From: Macrothele yani
Taxonomy: Eukaryota; Arthropoda; Arachnida; Araneae; Macrothelidae
Assembly: GCA_039090855.1 (NCBI GenBank)
Contig: CM077006.1
Coordinates: 48,183,336 to 48,247,335, forward strand
Direction of reading: 5' to 3'
Length of the DNA stretch: 64,000 nt
Shown in pieces: positions 1 to 10,409 of the stretch. Both the position numbers and the translations under genes were made by a program. The notes under the pieces are model-generated. The model made no database searches. It was not told the origin of the DNA and saw only the letters and a list, made by a program, of their open reading frames with translations. How positions within the stretch are numbered: position 1 is the first letter of the stretch; each line of letters opens with the position of its first letter.

Positions 1-5
1 TTACC

Positions 6-6
<1 letters not shown>

Positions 7-50
<44 letters not shown>
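7..50. repeat. (TA)n microsatellite, left edge of the foldback element
   Basis: Pure TA dinucleotide tract directly before the left arm of the foldback element. A matching TA tract at 3714-3741 follows the right arm, so the element seems to have landed in, or expanded, a TA microsatellite. Confidence 0.95.
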
Positions 51-53
<3 letters not shown>

Positions 54-683
54 TACGTGCGGGAAGTGACCGAGCGCCAAGCGACCCTGTGGAAAATCGT
101 GCGCGAAGCGACCCTGTTGTATTCCATCGTGGACGAAGCTACCCTTCTAATCGAATAATTTGCTGATATATATATTCAAATCGTAGTCAAATTATTTACA
201 TCTAATTAATTAATTACTTACATCAAGTTTTCTATACTAAATACAAGTTTTTAATATCATTTTACATATATATATATACAAATCGTAGTCAAATTATTTA
301 CACCTAATTAAGTAAGTACTTACATCTTCTGAGTTTTGATGCTTTCAGACATTTTTTAAGTACTTACATCTTCTGAATTTTGATAGCTTAATGCTTTCAG
401 GTATTTTTTAAGGTCTTTAGAATTTCTAAATTCCGACATGATATTACGAATGCGTTCTTCTACTTGTATACACATTTTCTTCCGTTTTGGACCAAGTTCT
501 CCTAATTCTTTTAATTGTTGTTTGTGCATCACACGTCAAATTTGGAAATTTATCCTTAAAAAATGCCTGAAAGAATTAAGCTATCTTACCAAGTTGGACT
601 AAGGACAAAAGCTACAAAATTCAGAAGATATAAGTACTTAATAAATAATTTGACTACGATATATATCATCATCATCATCATTG

Positions 684-1526
684 TCAACCATTATCAATCC
701 ACTGCTGCACGAAGGTCTCCCCAAGTTTCCTCCACAACGGTCTGTCTTGTGCCAGTCTCCTCCATGTCACCCCTGCATACTTTCGAATTTCATCCACCCA
801 TCTCCCATGTGGTCTTCTTCTGGGTCTTTTCCTGTCCCTTGGAATCCAATCTAAAATTTCGGCTGTCCATCGATGATCTGTCCTTCTGGCAGTATGTCCA
901 GCCCATTGCCATTTCAGGGATTTAACTCTGATCATGATGTCTTCCACTCTTGTCATTTTTCGGATCCACGAGTTCCTCTTCTTATCTCTCTTGGCTACAC
1001 CAAGCATGCACCTCTCCATGCTACTTTGAGTTGTCTGCAGCCTTTGTATGTCTCTTTTAGTTAAGGTCCACGTCTCTGCACCATACGTAAGCACTGGAAG
1101 GATGCAATGATCAAACACTTTTCTTTTAAGACATAATGGCATATTGCTCTTGAAAATTATGCTGTTTCTTCCAAAAGCTCTCCAGGCAAGTTTCGTACGC
1201 CGATTAATTTCTTCATCAATGCGACCTTCACTTGATATCTGCTGTCCAAGATAAACGTACGTGTCTGTTATCTCCAGCTTTTCTCTCTCAATCGATAAAT
1301 CTTCATTTCTTGTAAAAGCATTGAACATCACTTTTGTCTTCTGAAAGTTCATTTTTAATCCCACTTCTTTACTCTTGTCAGCAAGTTCCTGGATCATACT
1401 CTGCAGCTCTGGTGGGGTAGTTGCAAAAATGACTACGTCATCAGCAAAACGAAGGTGGGTTAGATAATCTCCATTAATCTTTATCCCCTTGTTTTCCCAG
1501 CTCAGCGACTGAAAAACACCCTCCAA
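684..1526 (-). pseudogene. RTE reverse transcriptase, catalytic YXDD-like motif and C-terminus
   Basis: This third frame holds the end of the RT. FADDVVIF near residue 27 supplies the two catalytic aspartates, followed by NFQKTKVM, VYLGQQI and RRTKLAWRAFG. The C-terminal region carries TYGAETWT, WAGHTARR and a basic GRW segment typical of RTE-clade LINEs in arthropods and other animals. It ends a few bases before the GAT repeat, so the 3' untranslated region is minimal. The 5' junction overlaps the preceding frame by about 25 bases, so one small indel probably separates them. Confidence 0.87.
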
Positions 1527-2839
1527 TGGGCATTAAAGAGCTTCGGATATATGGTGTCACCTTGTCTCACTCCCTTTCCAATTTTTACGTGTGTTGTATT
1601 TTCAAACAGCCGAATCTTTGCACTTGCATTTTCATAGATGCTATTAATAATATTAATGTATGCATCTTCAATACCGCAGGTTTTCAGAGCCATTGTAACT
1701 GCTGATGGTTTCACCGAATCAAAGGCTTTTTCATAATCGATAAAAGCCATGCACAATGGAAGTTCATATTCCCTCGCTCTTTCAATTAGTTCTCTCAGTA
1801 CGTGGATATGATCTATTGTGCTGTAGCCACTCCTGAATCCAGCTTGTTCTCTCGGTTGAGAAATGTCCAGTGTTACCTTTAAGCGGTGTGAAAGAACTTT
1901 AGTGAAGATTTTATAAACTATTGATAGGAGGCTGATAGGTCTGTAGTTTCCGATATCCTCAATGTCACCTTTCTTATGTAGCAGGATCATTGTAGCAGTG
2001 TTCCAATCCTCAGGAATCTTTCCTTCATTAAGGCATCGAGTGAAAATTTGGGTGAGTACTGTTTCGATTTCTCCACTTGCTTCTTGTATGATGTCTACAG
2101 TAATTCCATCTTCTCCTGGAGCTTTTCCCAGCTTCATGTTCTTGATTGCATGTGCAACTTCTGCTGGAAGGACTGGAGGAACTCTGATACTGGTATCTTT
2201 CATGATGTCTGGAGTGCATGTATCATCCCTTTCATATAATTTGGAGTAGAAATCTTTCACTCTTGTCAAAATTTCGCCTCTATTTCTTGTTACAGAACCA
2301 TCTTCTTTTCTCAGTGCCATAATCTGTTTTCTTCCCTTACTGAGATGTCCCTTTGCTATCTTTAGGCTTTGGTTGTTTTCAATTGCTTTCCTCACTAGTT
2401 CACATTTGAATTTTCTTACGTCTTCAGTGATACTTTTTCTTACTGTCTTGCATAGCTCTATATATTCCACTTTGGAAGTCACATCTTCTTTAGTTGTCCT
2501 CATCTCTCTTCTTTTTTGCATCAACATTTTCGTTTTTTCTGATAATTTGTTTACATGCAACTTGTTCTTAGACCCAGCTAATTTTGTTGCTGTTTCCATA
2601 AGAGCTTTGGTTACTGTTCTGTTAACTTCAGAGATGTCCACTTCTTCCGATGTTAGGCCTTCTAAAGCAGAGAACCTGTTCTTCAGTTCCAACTTGAAGG
2701 TATTATGGTGTTTTTTAAGGTTGGTTATGTCAATAGATTTTGTTTGTCTTATGAGCTTGCCACGTTCAAGTTTAGTGTTGAGGTGCATCTTACATCTCAC
2801 CAATCTATGGTCACTACCTGTGTTAAACTTGTTTAGCAC
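1502..2839 (-). pseudogene. RTE reverse transcriptase, N-terminal and palm part
   Basis: Continues the endonuclease frame after the poly-T frameshift and begins with the end of that domain (GSDHRLVRC). A charged linker of about 150 residues follows, then RT motifs: LGKAPGEDGI, MILLHKKGD, NYRPISLLS, QAGFRSGYST and FIDYEKAFDSV, the last with the first catalytic aspartate. GVRQGDTI follows just before the frame breaks at about 1510-1526. The RT copies the element RNA at the nicked chromosomal site. A related but 3'-truncated copy lies at 44719-46770. Confidence 0.88.
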
Positions 2840-2850
2840 ACTGCAGTCTT

Positions 2851-3510
2851 CTATGACGAATTTTTTTTTTTACACATAATAAAATCAACTTCACTTGTCG
2901 TCCCAATTGGATGTCTCCATGTCCATTTCCTGTGTGGCTTTTTCTTGAACAAGGAGTTCAAGATGAAAAACCCTTCTGCCTCTGCAAACTCAACGAGAGT
3001 ATTTCCACGCTGGTTTCTGTTGCCGTGACCGAATTTACCTACTGAAGTTTCATTCTGTTGCCGTTGCCCTATTTTTGCATTGAAATCTCCCATAATTATT
3101 TTCAAGTGCTGCTTACCTTTATTATTTAGATGACAAATTTCCTCATAAAATTCTTCAATTTCTTCTTCAGGATGACTTGTGGTGGGTGCATAAGTTTGAA
3201 TAATCTGAGCCTGGTATCTTTTCGAGAGTTGGATAACAAGTCGTGCAGCTCTGTCAGAGGAACTTTCAACTTCTACAACTTTATCCTTCAGTTTCTTGTT
3301 TATTATAAATCCAACACCACTAGTTCTGCCAGTATCTGTCCCACGATAGTAGAAGAGATGTCCACTTTTCAGTTCGATGAGATCTTCTCCTTTTCTCCTT
3401 ACCTCACTTAGCCCCACGATGTCCCACTTGATCCTTTGTAGTTCCTCTTCCAATTCAAGAAGCCTTGAATCAGAAGATAGGGAGCGTCCATTATACGTAG
3501 CCAAGGTCAA
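2851..3510 (-). pseudogene. RTE endonuclease domain (exonuclease-endonuclease-phosphatase fold)
   Basis: This 219-residue segment is the apurinic-like endonuclease that nicks target DNA to prime reverse transcription. It begins near TLATYNGRSL and contains GLSEVRRKG, then QTYAPT, then GDFNAKIG and ends near SEVDFIM, the usual order of EEP-nuclease motifs. It breaks in a run of T at about 2860-2870, where the frame shifts into the reverse transcriptase. Proteins of this kind are often mislabelled craniofacial development protein 2. Here the adjoining RT shows that it is a LINE. Confidence 0.88.
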
Positions 3511-3713
3511 TATATATATATAATGATATTAAAAACGTGTGTTTAGTATAAAAAAACTAGATGTAAGTAATTAATTAATTAGATGTAAGTAATTTGACTA
3601 CGATTTGTGTGTGTGTGTATATATATATAAGTAAAAGTATTCGATTAGCAGGGTCGCTTCGCGCACGATTTCCATAGGGTCGCTTGGCGCACGGTCGCTT
3701 CGCGCACGACACC

Positions 3714-3741
<28 letters not shown>
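3714..3741. repeat. (TA)n microsatellite, right edge of the foldback element
   Basis: TA tract directly after the right arm of the foldback element, the counterpart of the tract at 7-50. The following 3742-3927 shows no recognisable feature. Confidence 0.95.
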
Positions 3742-3744
<3 letters not shown>

Positions 3745-3927
3745 TCACAAGAATGTAGTCCTTGAGATCATTAATCAGAATACTTCAATATGCATGGTTA
3801 AGTCGTTAGGTATATTTGTGCACATCATTGTTACGTATACAATTGGTCCTTAAAAAAAATTAGAAGGGTGCTTAAAAGGCCTTAAAAAGTGTTTCTTTTT
3901 TGCGGAAGAAAGAGAATGCAACCCTGA

Positions 3928-4279
3928 CAATGCATTTTCAAGAACTGACGATTTATCTATTGATAGGGAGAATCTGGAAGTAACCGATACCTTCATTTGC
4001 CTTGGGCAACAGTTATCAAGCGATTGTCACATTGATGAAGAAATTAATCGAAGTATAAAACTTGGTTGGAAAGCTTTGGAAAAAAACAGTACGCGGGCTG
4101 GACATATTGCCAGAAAAACGGACCACCGATGGTACCCCGTAATTTTAAACTGGATACTAAGGGACAGGAAAAAAACTTAGAAGAACAAGTGGGAAGTGGG
4201 TGGAAGAAAGTCGAAAGCATGCGGGAGTGTCATGGAGGAGACCTTCGTCCAGCAGTGAATTGATAATCGTTGACAATGA
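3928..4279 (+). mobile_element. RTE LINE 3' fragment, plus strand
   Basis: Translation in shifting frames gives DLSIDRENLEVTD-like text, then CLGQQ and DEEINRS, and later AGHIARKTDHRW and EETFVQQ, matching the C-terminal RT region of RTE copy 1. About 200 residues' worth of sequence is missing between the two halves, so this is a 5'-truncated and internally deleted copy. It ends in the usual short tail (gacaatgat) next to Tc1-A copy 1. Confidence 0.8.
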
Positions 4280-4285
4280 TATATA

Positions 4286-5492
4286 CACTGAAGAGCAATT
4301 GAATTAGTGACAGCTGGCGTTATGCAAATGTGACGCTGTGGGCCCTGTAAACGGAAACGACATGATGTTTGCAGCGATCCGACAATATAAGGAGTGATGC
4401 GACGGGAAGCAGTAAAAGTTGGACGCAGTATGGGTAAGACGAAGGATCTAAGCGCATTTGATCGTGGGCAAATTGTCGGGGCCCGACGAATGGGTCACTC
4501 CATCTCGGAAGTCGTGCAGGCACTGGGATTTTCACGAGCCACTATGTCACGAGTGCACCGTGAGTACATCGAATCCGGTAAACCCATCCCTGCAAGGGTC
4601 AACTGCCGTGGACAACAGCGTGTGGATGAGCGGGGTCATCGTCTTCTAGCTCGCATTGTAACAGCGGATAGACGCGTCACAGTGCAAGAAATCACTCGGC
4701 AATTTAACGCTGGTGCAGAAAAACTTGTAGGCAGCCACACCTTCCAGAACCATCTCCTCGCTATGGGGTATAGAAGCCATCGTCCCACGAGGGTACCGCT
4801 GCTGACCACACATCACAGGGTGCAAAGATTAGCATGGGCGCGGGTACATCGCCACTGGACCCTAGACATGTGGAAAAATGGTGCCATGGACTGATGAGTC
4901 GAGATTCACGTTATTACATGCGGATGGCAGGATACGAGTACGGCGCAAACCACATGAAGCGATTGATCCTTCTTGCCAGCAGGGTGCTCTTCAAGCTGGT
5001 GGGGGTGGCATTCTCGTCTGGGGACTGTTTACGTGGACTGAAATGGGACCCCCTGGTACGTGTGAAATCGTCCCTCACAGGTCAACGTTACCGGGATATC
5101 CTGAACGACCATTTGCTCCCGTTTGTGCGTTTTCAACATCCCACGGGGACCTCATCCTGCAACAAAACAATGCAGCTCCCGAATTGTATCCGGAATGGTT
5201 GGATGAACACTCCAACGTCGTGACCTCGCTTCCTTGGCCAGCTAGGTCACCTGACCACAATCCCATTGAGCACATCTAGGATGCCATCGAGAGAGATGTT
5301 CGAGGCTATGCCCCCCTCCATCAAATCTTCGTGAACTGTGGGAGCTTGTTCAGGGTCGTGTATCCGTATGGCTCCCCAACGCTTCCGGTGTCTTGTGGAG
5401 TCCATGCCGAGACGAATCGCCGCCATCATCAGGGCGAAAAGTGGTACTACACGTTACTAGACAGGTATCTCTAATTCAATTGCTCTTCAGTG
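4286..5492 (+). mobile_element. Tc1-like transposon, family A copy 1
   Basis: The ends read cactgaagagcaattgaatt on the left and the reverse complement on the right, with TA on both outer sides (4284-4285 and 5493-5494), the Tc1/mariner target duplication. Length is 1207 bp. Two more copies are at 34998-36216 and 49908-51134. RTE 3' fragments flank it on both sides. Confidence 0.93.
4394..5460 (+). pseudogene. Tc1-A transposase pseudogene (DD34E)
   Basis: Encodes a cut-and-paste transposase: an N-terminal paired-like helix-turn-helix (LSAFDRGQIVGARRMGHSIS) and a DDE catalytic domain. Against the better copy at 50056-51102 this copy is broken. An indel near 4885 shifts the frame just before the first catalytic Asp (WTDESRFTL). 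A small deletion removes the residues after the second Asp. TAG at 5277-5279 interrupts the PIEHIW motif, just after the catalytic Glu. The C-terminus after 5280 still matches the family. The product cannot be active. Confidence 0.9.
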
Positions 5493-5518
5493 TACGTGTG
5501 TGTATCATCATAATTGGC

Positions 5519-5610
5519 AACCATTAGACTGGCTCAAGACAGACTGTTGTGGTAGAAACTTGGCGAGACCTTCATCCAGCAGTGAATTCATAATCATTGA
5601 CAATTATATA
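5519..5610 (+). mobile_element. RTE LINE 3' terminal fragment, plus strand
   Basis: Reads as LGETFIQQ preceded by an AQDRLLW-like segment and ends in a gacaattatatata tail, matching the extreme C-terminus and 3' end of RTE copy 1. It is a second 3' end separated from the one at 3928-4279 by Tc1-A copy 1, so it is either an independent insertion or a local duplication. Confidence 0.7.
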
Positions 5611-5612
5611 TA

Positions 5613-6873
5613 CCATGCGTAGATCATTTCAAAAGTTTTGCGCACTGCGCAGGCACTGCCTGTAGGATAATGCAATCATTGCGTGAGTGAGACTTCAGTA
5701 TACAAAGTTGTGTCTGCGTTTGCTGACTAATTTGTACCTGTTCCGAGAAATTCTGCTTAGAAATGGAGAAAGAAAGTAAGTCGGGTCAAATCGCGCATAG
5801 CGACCAGCGATCCTACGTTAAAATTGAAACTTTACAAGGAAAAATCCCCTACCGAAATTCATAAAGCTTTGTGGGGTTAGTGCAGTGGATCGTAGCACAG
5901 TGTCACGGTGAGCTTCTCCTTTCCGCCAAAGTGGGGAAAGCATCGAAGACAACCCAAGAAGCGGCCGGTCTTCAAATGCAATGTACGACACTTCTGTGGT
6001 TACCATCAACAGCATTTTGGAAGATGATTGACGGAAAACATGAGAAGGGATTGCATATGTAACAAACATGTCTACAGCGGTTTTCAGAATCCTGACTGAA
6101 AAATTACAGAAAAGTGGCTGCCGAATGGGTTCCGCATAATCTGAGTAAAGAGCAGCTAGATGTTCGCAAAGGGATCGCGAAATGCTTCAGCGGTACGAGA
6201 CAGAAGGCGAGCATTTTTAGACAGAATTGTGTCTATAGACGAAACCTGGATACGAGATTTTGAACCAAAACTGAACACTCGGTCAGCTCAGTGGAAACAT
6301 CCAATCTCCTCGCCAGAGAAATTTCCGCCGCCATCATTCGAAGGTTAAGCTGATTATGGCCTATGACAAGGTTGCAGTGATTACAGCAGACAGTGCCCGA
6401 AGGGACCATTTGTAACAACGTAGGTTTCTGCAAATGTTTTGCGCCCAAAGATTCGCCAAAGAAGGGCCGACATACCGATGCTGGTGTCATCATTTAGCAC
6501 GAGAACGCGAGGCCGCGTGTTTCCCGTACATTGAGAGACAATCTGGAAAAGTATGGGTGTGGAATTGCTTCCCCACGCGCCATACAGTCCTGACATGAGC
6601 CTACCCGGTACCGGATTATGACTTGTTCCCCAAACTGAAAAAGCCACTCCGCGGGAAACGATTCAGGATGTTTCTAACGAGGTGACCCGAGTAATCCGAA
6701 GCCTCAACGATGGAGATGTCTGAATGGAAAACAAGACTTGCCCAAACGTTGGGCCACTGTCATAAAGAAACTTGGAGATAACTTCGAAGGCCTGTAAAGG
6801 TATATTGTGAAATAAATTCTTTTTTTAAGCGATAACCCACAGTGTGCAAAACTTTTGAAATGATCCTCGCATG
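5613..6873 (+). mobile_element. mariner-like transposon (DD34D type), degenerate
   Basis: The termini are near-perfect inverted repeats sharing gatcatttcaaaagttttgc, with TA on the left and a probably mutated TT on the right. The interior is a decayed mariner transposase. RTE sequence lies on both sides (5519-5610 and 6874-7262), on opposite strands. Confidence 0.85.
5764..6760 (+). pseudogene. mariner transposase pseudogene
   Basis: Starts at the ATG of MEKESKSGQIA. Recognisable mariner landmarks are AEWVPHNLSKEQ (the WVPHEL-type motif), IVSIDETWI at about 6229-6249 with the first catalytic Asp, LLPHAPYSPD near 6570-6595, and a PDYDLFP-like stretch near 6610 in another frame that would hold the third Asp. 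Many stops and frameshifts separate these pieces, and I could not identify the second catalytic Asp. The spacing and WVPH motif separate it from the Tc1-like elements nearby. Confidence 0.82.
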
Positions 6874-7262
6874 GTTGAAGGTCTCCAAAAGTTTCTTCCA
6901 CAGTTGATCCAGTCTCCTCGATGTCAATCCCGCATGCTTTCGAATTTCACCCATCCATCTCCCATGTGGTTTTCTTCCGGGTATTTTCCTGTCCCTTGGA
7001 TTCCAGTCTAAAATTTTGGTGGTCCGTTCTCCTGGCAATATGTCCAGCCCATGTCCATTTCAGAGATTTTACTTTGACCACGATGTCGTTCACTCTTGTC
7101 ATTTTCCTTATCCAGGAGGAACTCCTCTTATCTTTTTTGGTCACACCGAGCATGCATCTCTCAGCGCTGCTTTCAGTTGTCTGCAGTCTTTGTATGTCTT
7201 TTTTAGTTAAGGTCGATGTATCTGCTCCATATGTAAGCACCGGAAGAATGTGCATTGATTAA
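6874..7262 (-). mobile_element. RTE LINE 3' fragment, minus strand
   Basis: Two overlapping minus-strand frames encode ILPVLTYGADT, WAGHIARRTDH and, after a frameshift near 7020, RKPHGRWMGEIRKHAG and KLLETF. These are the last 120 or so residues of the RTE reverse transcriptase. The fragment is 5'-truncated, and its true 3' end seems to have been cut by the mariner insertion or lost. Confidence 0.85.
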
Positions 7263-7802
7263 AAGCTATATGTATAATATATAAGACTTTCAAAAGAGTT
7301 AATGCAAGATAGAAGCTAGTAAAGAAAGACAATTGGATATGAAGTAGAGGAAGACCTAAATTGAGATGGAAAGACTGTCAGACATGACGGGGAGAACAAA
7401 TTGAGGGAATTAACGCAGATATAAGAGAGTGGTGAAAGAGAACTGGGGTATGAAATAAAGGCACACCTTAAAAATGGAAAGCAACTCTGATATGAAGAAG
7501 GAAATAAAGGCATAATCGATGCAACACAGAAAATGAAGAGGATGCGTAACAGTGATCCTACCTAAATTGCGGCTAATACAGAAGTTACTTTTTCGATATG
7601 CTAAAAACTGTTACGAAATTCACAATGAAGAGTTCTAATGAAAACTGTGAACATGCCAATGAGAAAGTACATTGTGTTTTCGACGTAAAGAAGATCCCTC
7701 CTTCCCCCAAAAATATTGCAATATATACAGAAAAGGTGAAAATCTAGGTTCATATGTTTTTTTTAAAGCATGAGTACTGACTTGCATTGTCAGTTCACTT
7801 AC
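7263..7802. other. No gene recognised; purine-rich spacer
   Basis: The stretch is A- and G-rich on the plus strand (7300-7560). I find no long frame, splice pattern or known repeat. It would be intron or 3' flank of the CAP-domain exon that ends at 7803. Confidence 0.5.
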
Positions 7803-8012
7803 TTTTGAGGTCAGCATACTGTAAGTATCCTCTTTCTGCTATGTTTTCAGCCCAATCCTGGGCACTTATCTCTAGTTCAGGCATGTTCGTGAGGTGTTTA
7901 GTGCCGTGCAGTGCGCGGTAGTGGTTGTGGGCGCTGATCATTTCATCACGAAAGGCATCGACGTTGAACTGGATGTAACCAGGCGGCAGAAAGCAGGAAT
8001 CGTCATCCATTT
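7803..8012 (-). CDS. Internal exon of a CAP-domain protein (GAPR-1/GLIPR2-like)
   Basis: A single 210-nt exon. On the minus strand it is preceded by a pyrimidine-rich tract and a cag acceptor (AG at 8014-8013) and followed by a consensus donor GTAAGT (7802-7797); both flanking introns are phase 1. The encoded residues include FRDEMISAHNHYRALHG followed by AQDWAENIAERG, the start of the CAP (SCP/PR-1) domain, with HNxxR, the LHG histidine and the QxWAE motif. The closest subfamily by motif is the Golgi-associated GAPR-1/GLIPR2 type. Downstream CAP exons would lie at lower coordinates but I do not see them before the RTE and mariner insertions, so the neighbouring intron may be full of transposons, or this may be an orphaned exon. 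It is the clearest host coding sequence in the window. Confidence 0.72.
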
Positions 8013-8080
8013 CTGTTACAAATACAAAAACAAAGTAAGCAGTTGGCATTATCATATGGATCACTCTATATACATGGTCG

Positions 8081-9225
8081 TATCAGAATAATATGACCAC
8101 CCCCTTAATTACAGTGTAGCCACCCAGGCGCGTCACAGAGTGCACGTGACAAGGTCGACTACACTGAGATATAAGCGGCTGGCCAGGACAGATGAGTCAT
8201 AATGCGTAACTTGAGCACAATGGGCAGAGGCAGTGATTTGACAGACGTTCAGAAAGGAATGATCATCGGCTACTGTGCCAAGGGTGGAAGCATCTCAGAT
8301 ACAACAAACTTCGTGGGCTGTTCACGAGGTGCTGTAGCAACGGTGTACCAAGAATGGACCGCTGACACACCGAGTACCTACTGACGTCATAACTGTATAG
8401 CCCCAAAGGCCATCGACACCAGAGGAGAACGTTGACTGCTAATGGGCAATCGACGCCCAACAGGGCAACAATTGATCACGCCATTGAACGCGGGACAGCC
8501 AGGCGCGTGTCCCCGATAATATTAGAGCGAACCCTGTTACGCATGGGTCTCCGGATTCGACGCTGCTTCAAGGTGCCCATGTTAACCGAGGTTCATCGGC
8601 AACGATGCCTGTAGTTCGCATGGGACTAGCGTCATTGGATAGTGGGAAAAGGTTGCCTTTTCCGACGGTGGCGGATACAGCGTCAGAGACACGAGAACAA
8701 ACACCCGGACACGTTTGTCGGTCAAGTACAGGCCGGCGGTGGCAGTGTGCATGTCTGGGGGATGTTTTCCTGCTATGATCTATGACCGCTGGTACCACTG
8801 GATGGGTCCCTGAACGCCAATGGCTACCTGTCCATTTTCGCTGACCACATGCATCCCTTCATCTTGGATGTTTACCCTTGTGGTGATGGTGTCTACCAAC
8901 CGGACAATGCGCCGTGCCACGTTGCTAAGTGGGTGCGTGACTGGTTCCAGGAGCACGACAGCGATGCCTCCGTTCTCCCTTAGCCGACGAAATTGCCCGA
9001 TCAATCCCATAGAGCACTTGTGGGAATCTTTGGATCGACGTGCCGACCCACTACCACGTCCTCTTTGGGACTTCCGTGCTCTACTGCAGTCCGAAAGGGC
9101 ACACGTGCCTGGGCAACGTGCTAGACCCTCATTGCGTCCATGCCACGCAGTCTCGCAGCTGTCATCCGGGCCAAAGGTGTCCATTTCCCATTATTAGGTT
9201 GGTGGTCATAATACGTATTCTGATA
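8081..9225 (+). mobile_element. Tc1-like transposon, family B copy 1, degenerate
   Basis: The ends carry tatcagaata and, slightly inward, tatgaccaccc, mirrored on the right as ggtggtcataatacgtattc. Related copies at 14251-15435 and 43500-44698 share the inner TGACCACC block but have different outermost bases. The left flank is only about 70 bp from the CAP exon, inside its upstream intron. Confidence 0.82.
8220..9196 (+). pseudogene. Tc1-B transposase pseudogene
   Basis: Starts MGRGSDLTDVQKGMIIGYCA, a Tc1-type helix-turn-helix, followed by GGSISDTTNFVGCSRGAVATV. The frame then breaks at 8380. Later recognisable pieces are VAFSDGG (first Asp region near 8655, with the usual DES altered to DGG), a PDNAP-like block near 8897-8915 in a shifted frame and PIEHLWESLDRRAD near 9004. 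Five or more stops or shifts are present. It is long dead. Confidence 0.8.
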
Positions 9226-9240
9226 TGACTGTGTACATTC

Positions 9241-10330
9241 AATTGACAAAACATTAGAGATACCTTCCTAATAGTGTGTTAGTCCTCGTCTAGCGCGACA
9301 ACAGCCTGTGCATGCCGAGGCATCAACTCAACCGGATAGTGCTGCTAGCAATGCCTGTTGCAGCATTGTCCACAACTCCGCTCGAGACGTCCAGCTAGGA
9401 TTTATGATCCACGGCATCCCAGAGGGCTTCCATAGGGTATAAATGAAGGGACATTGGCGCCCCTGAATGGTTCCAAACTCAGATGAGTGGTCCTGAAGCC
9501 ATGCTTGCTGAAACCGACCGTCAGCGGCAGGATGCTCGGAGGCCTTGAAAGCGTGTAGGTGATCATTTAGCACGTGCTGATAAGGCGCAGCGGTTAAGGA
9601 CGTCTCTAGACACACTGAGGGATCTAATGTGTTTCATGAGAAGGCTTCCTAAGCCATCACCGCTTGAACAGAACCGACCTGGCACGACGGAGTGATGGCC
9701 TCATGCTGTCAATGCCACACCCAAGCACCCTTCTGTCATCTCGGTACAACTAAAAACGGGATTCATCTGATCACTCGACGCGGCGCCACTCTGCAAAGGT
9801 CAAGTTTTGATTTCCCGGCACCAGGCGAGACGCAATGTCCGACGACGAGCAGTCAACATTGGCACACGAGTAGGGCGTCGGCTCCCGAAGTCCAAAGGTA
9901 TGCAGCCGTGTTCCGTTCACTCGCTGACACTGCTTAGGCCTCCAACGTTTAACCTGGATGTGATTTGCGCCGACGTTTCCAAGCTGTCGGTCTGTACAAG
10001 CCTGGATAGTCTACGTCAATTCCGGTCATCAGTGGTGTCTGGTTGGCCACCGCTAGCTCTCTGGGTACTGGTACGTCCGTCGATGGTGTACTCTCCCTAC
10101 ACCCTGGATACGGTTTCCCTAGGGTTCTTACCACTTGGGCACTGGTACGTCCGTCGATGGTGTACTCTCCCTACACCCTGGATACGGTTGCCCTAGGGTT
10201 CTTACCACTTGAACGATAGAATGACTCATTTGTTTTGGGCCGACAATGCGTCCACGATCAATGTCGCTCAGATCACTACTTTTACCCATGATCGTCGATT
10301 GCGATACACTGTTGGAAAGCCCTGCTGTCC
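9241..10330 (-). pseudogene. Diverged Tc1-like element (family I), minus strand
   Basis: On the minus strand the segment near 10290 begins MGKSSDLSDIDRGRIVG, a Tc1 N-terminal helix-turn-helix. Near 9300 it ends with an MPRHAQAVVARRGLTHY-like text, a typical Tc1 C-terminus. The middle reads in broken frames (YQHVLNDHLHAF near 9570; a DPIEHLW-like region is not clean). The low-coordinate end (acattagagatacct) resembles the Tc1-A terminus, so it may be a distant relative of family A. I could not define both inverted repeats, so the outer limits are approximate. Confidence 0.65.
10066..10211. repeat. 74-bp direct tandem duplication (two units)
   Basis: The phrase ggtacgtccgtcgatggtgt recurs exactly 74 bp later (first near 10071, again near 10145), and the units differ at only a few positions. 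It lies within the DNA-binding part of the minus-strand Tc1 pseudogene, so it arose by slippage or unequal exchange after insertion. Confidence 0.85.
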
Positions 10331-10409
10331 TCCTATTTATCGTCTGCGTACAATTTTAGTTTGTTCCACTCTGCGTGGGGGATGCCCATGTCAACTGCCC
10401 ATCAGAGCT

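Larger units (their letters stand above)
670..3512 (-). mobile_element. RTE-type non-LTR retrotransposon, copy 1
   Basis: A single endonuclease plus reverse transcriptase coding unit on the minus strand, in the RTE order, with a very short 3' end terminating in an ATC/GAT trinucleotide repeat (plus-strand 665-683), as RTE elements typically do. It lies inside the foldback element. The coding region is broken by two frameshifts, so this copy is dead. The same family recurs at 3928-4279, 5519-5610, 6874-7262, 44719-46770 and 61262-61800. Confidence 0.9.
51..3712. mobile_element. Long-TIR foldback (MITE-like) element, split by an RTE LINE
   Basis: The sequence at about 53-285 reappears reverse-complemented at 3513-3712. 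Both arms share a GC-rich end built from a repeated motif close to cgtgcgcgaagcgaccctg, followed by AT-rich blocks with the phrase aatcgtagtcaaatta. A second, inner inverted repeat pairs about 350-412 with 555-645. Removing the RTE LINE at about 670-3512 leaves roughly 0.8 kb that is almost entirely palindromic around a loop near 412-555. On the minus strand the loop can be read as a short lysine- and glutamate-rich peptide, but I recognise no transposase. It is probably a non-autonomous DNA transposon of unknown superfamily. Target duplications are hidden by the flanking TA tracts. Confidence 0.65.

Noticed and set aside
684..3411. Plus-strand frames opposite the RTE (563-925, 1962-2249, 2373-2879, 3130-3411)
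   Set aside because: Antisense shadows of the RTE coding region, without motifs of their own.
2851..3510. Host gene for craniofacial development protein 2
   Set aside because: The endonuclease runs into an RT of the same reading order and recurs several times in the window; it is an RTE LINE.
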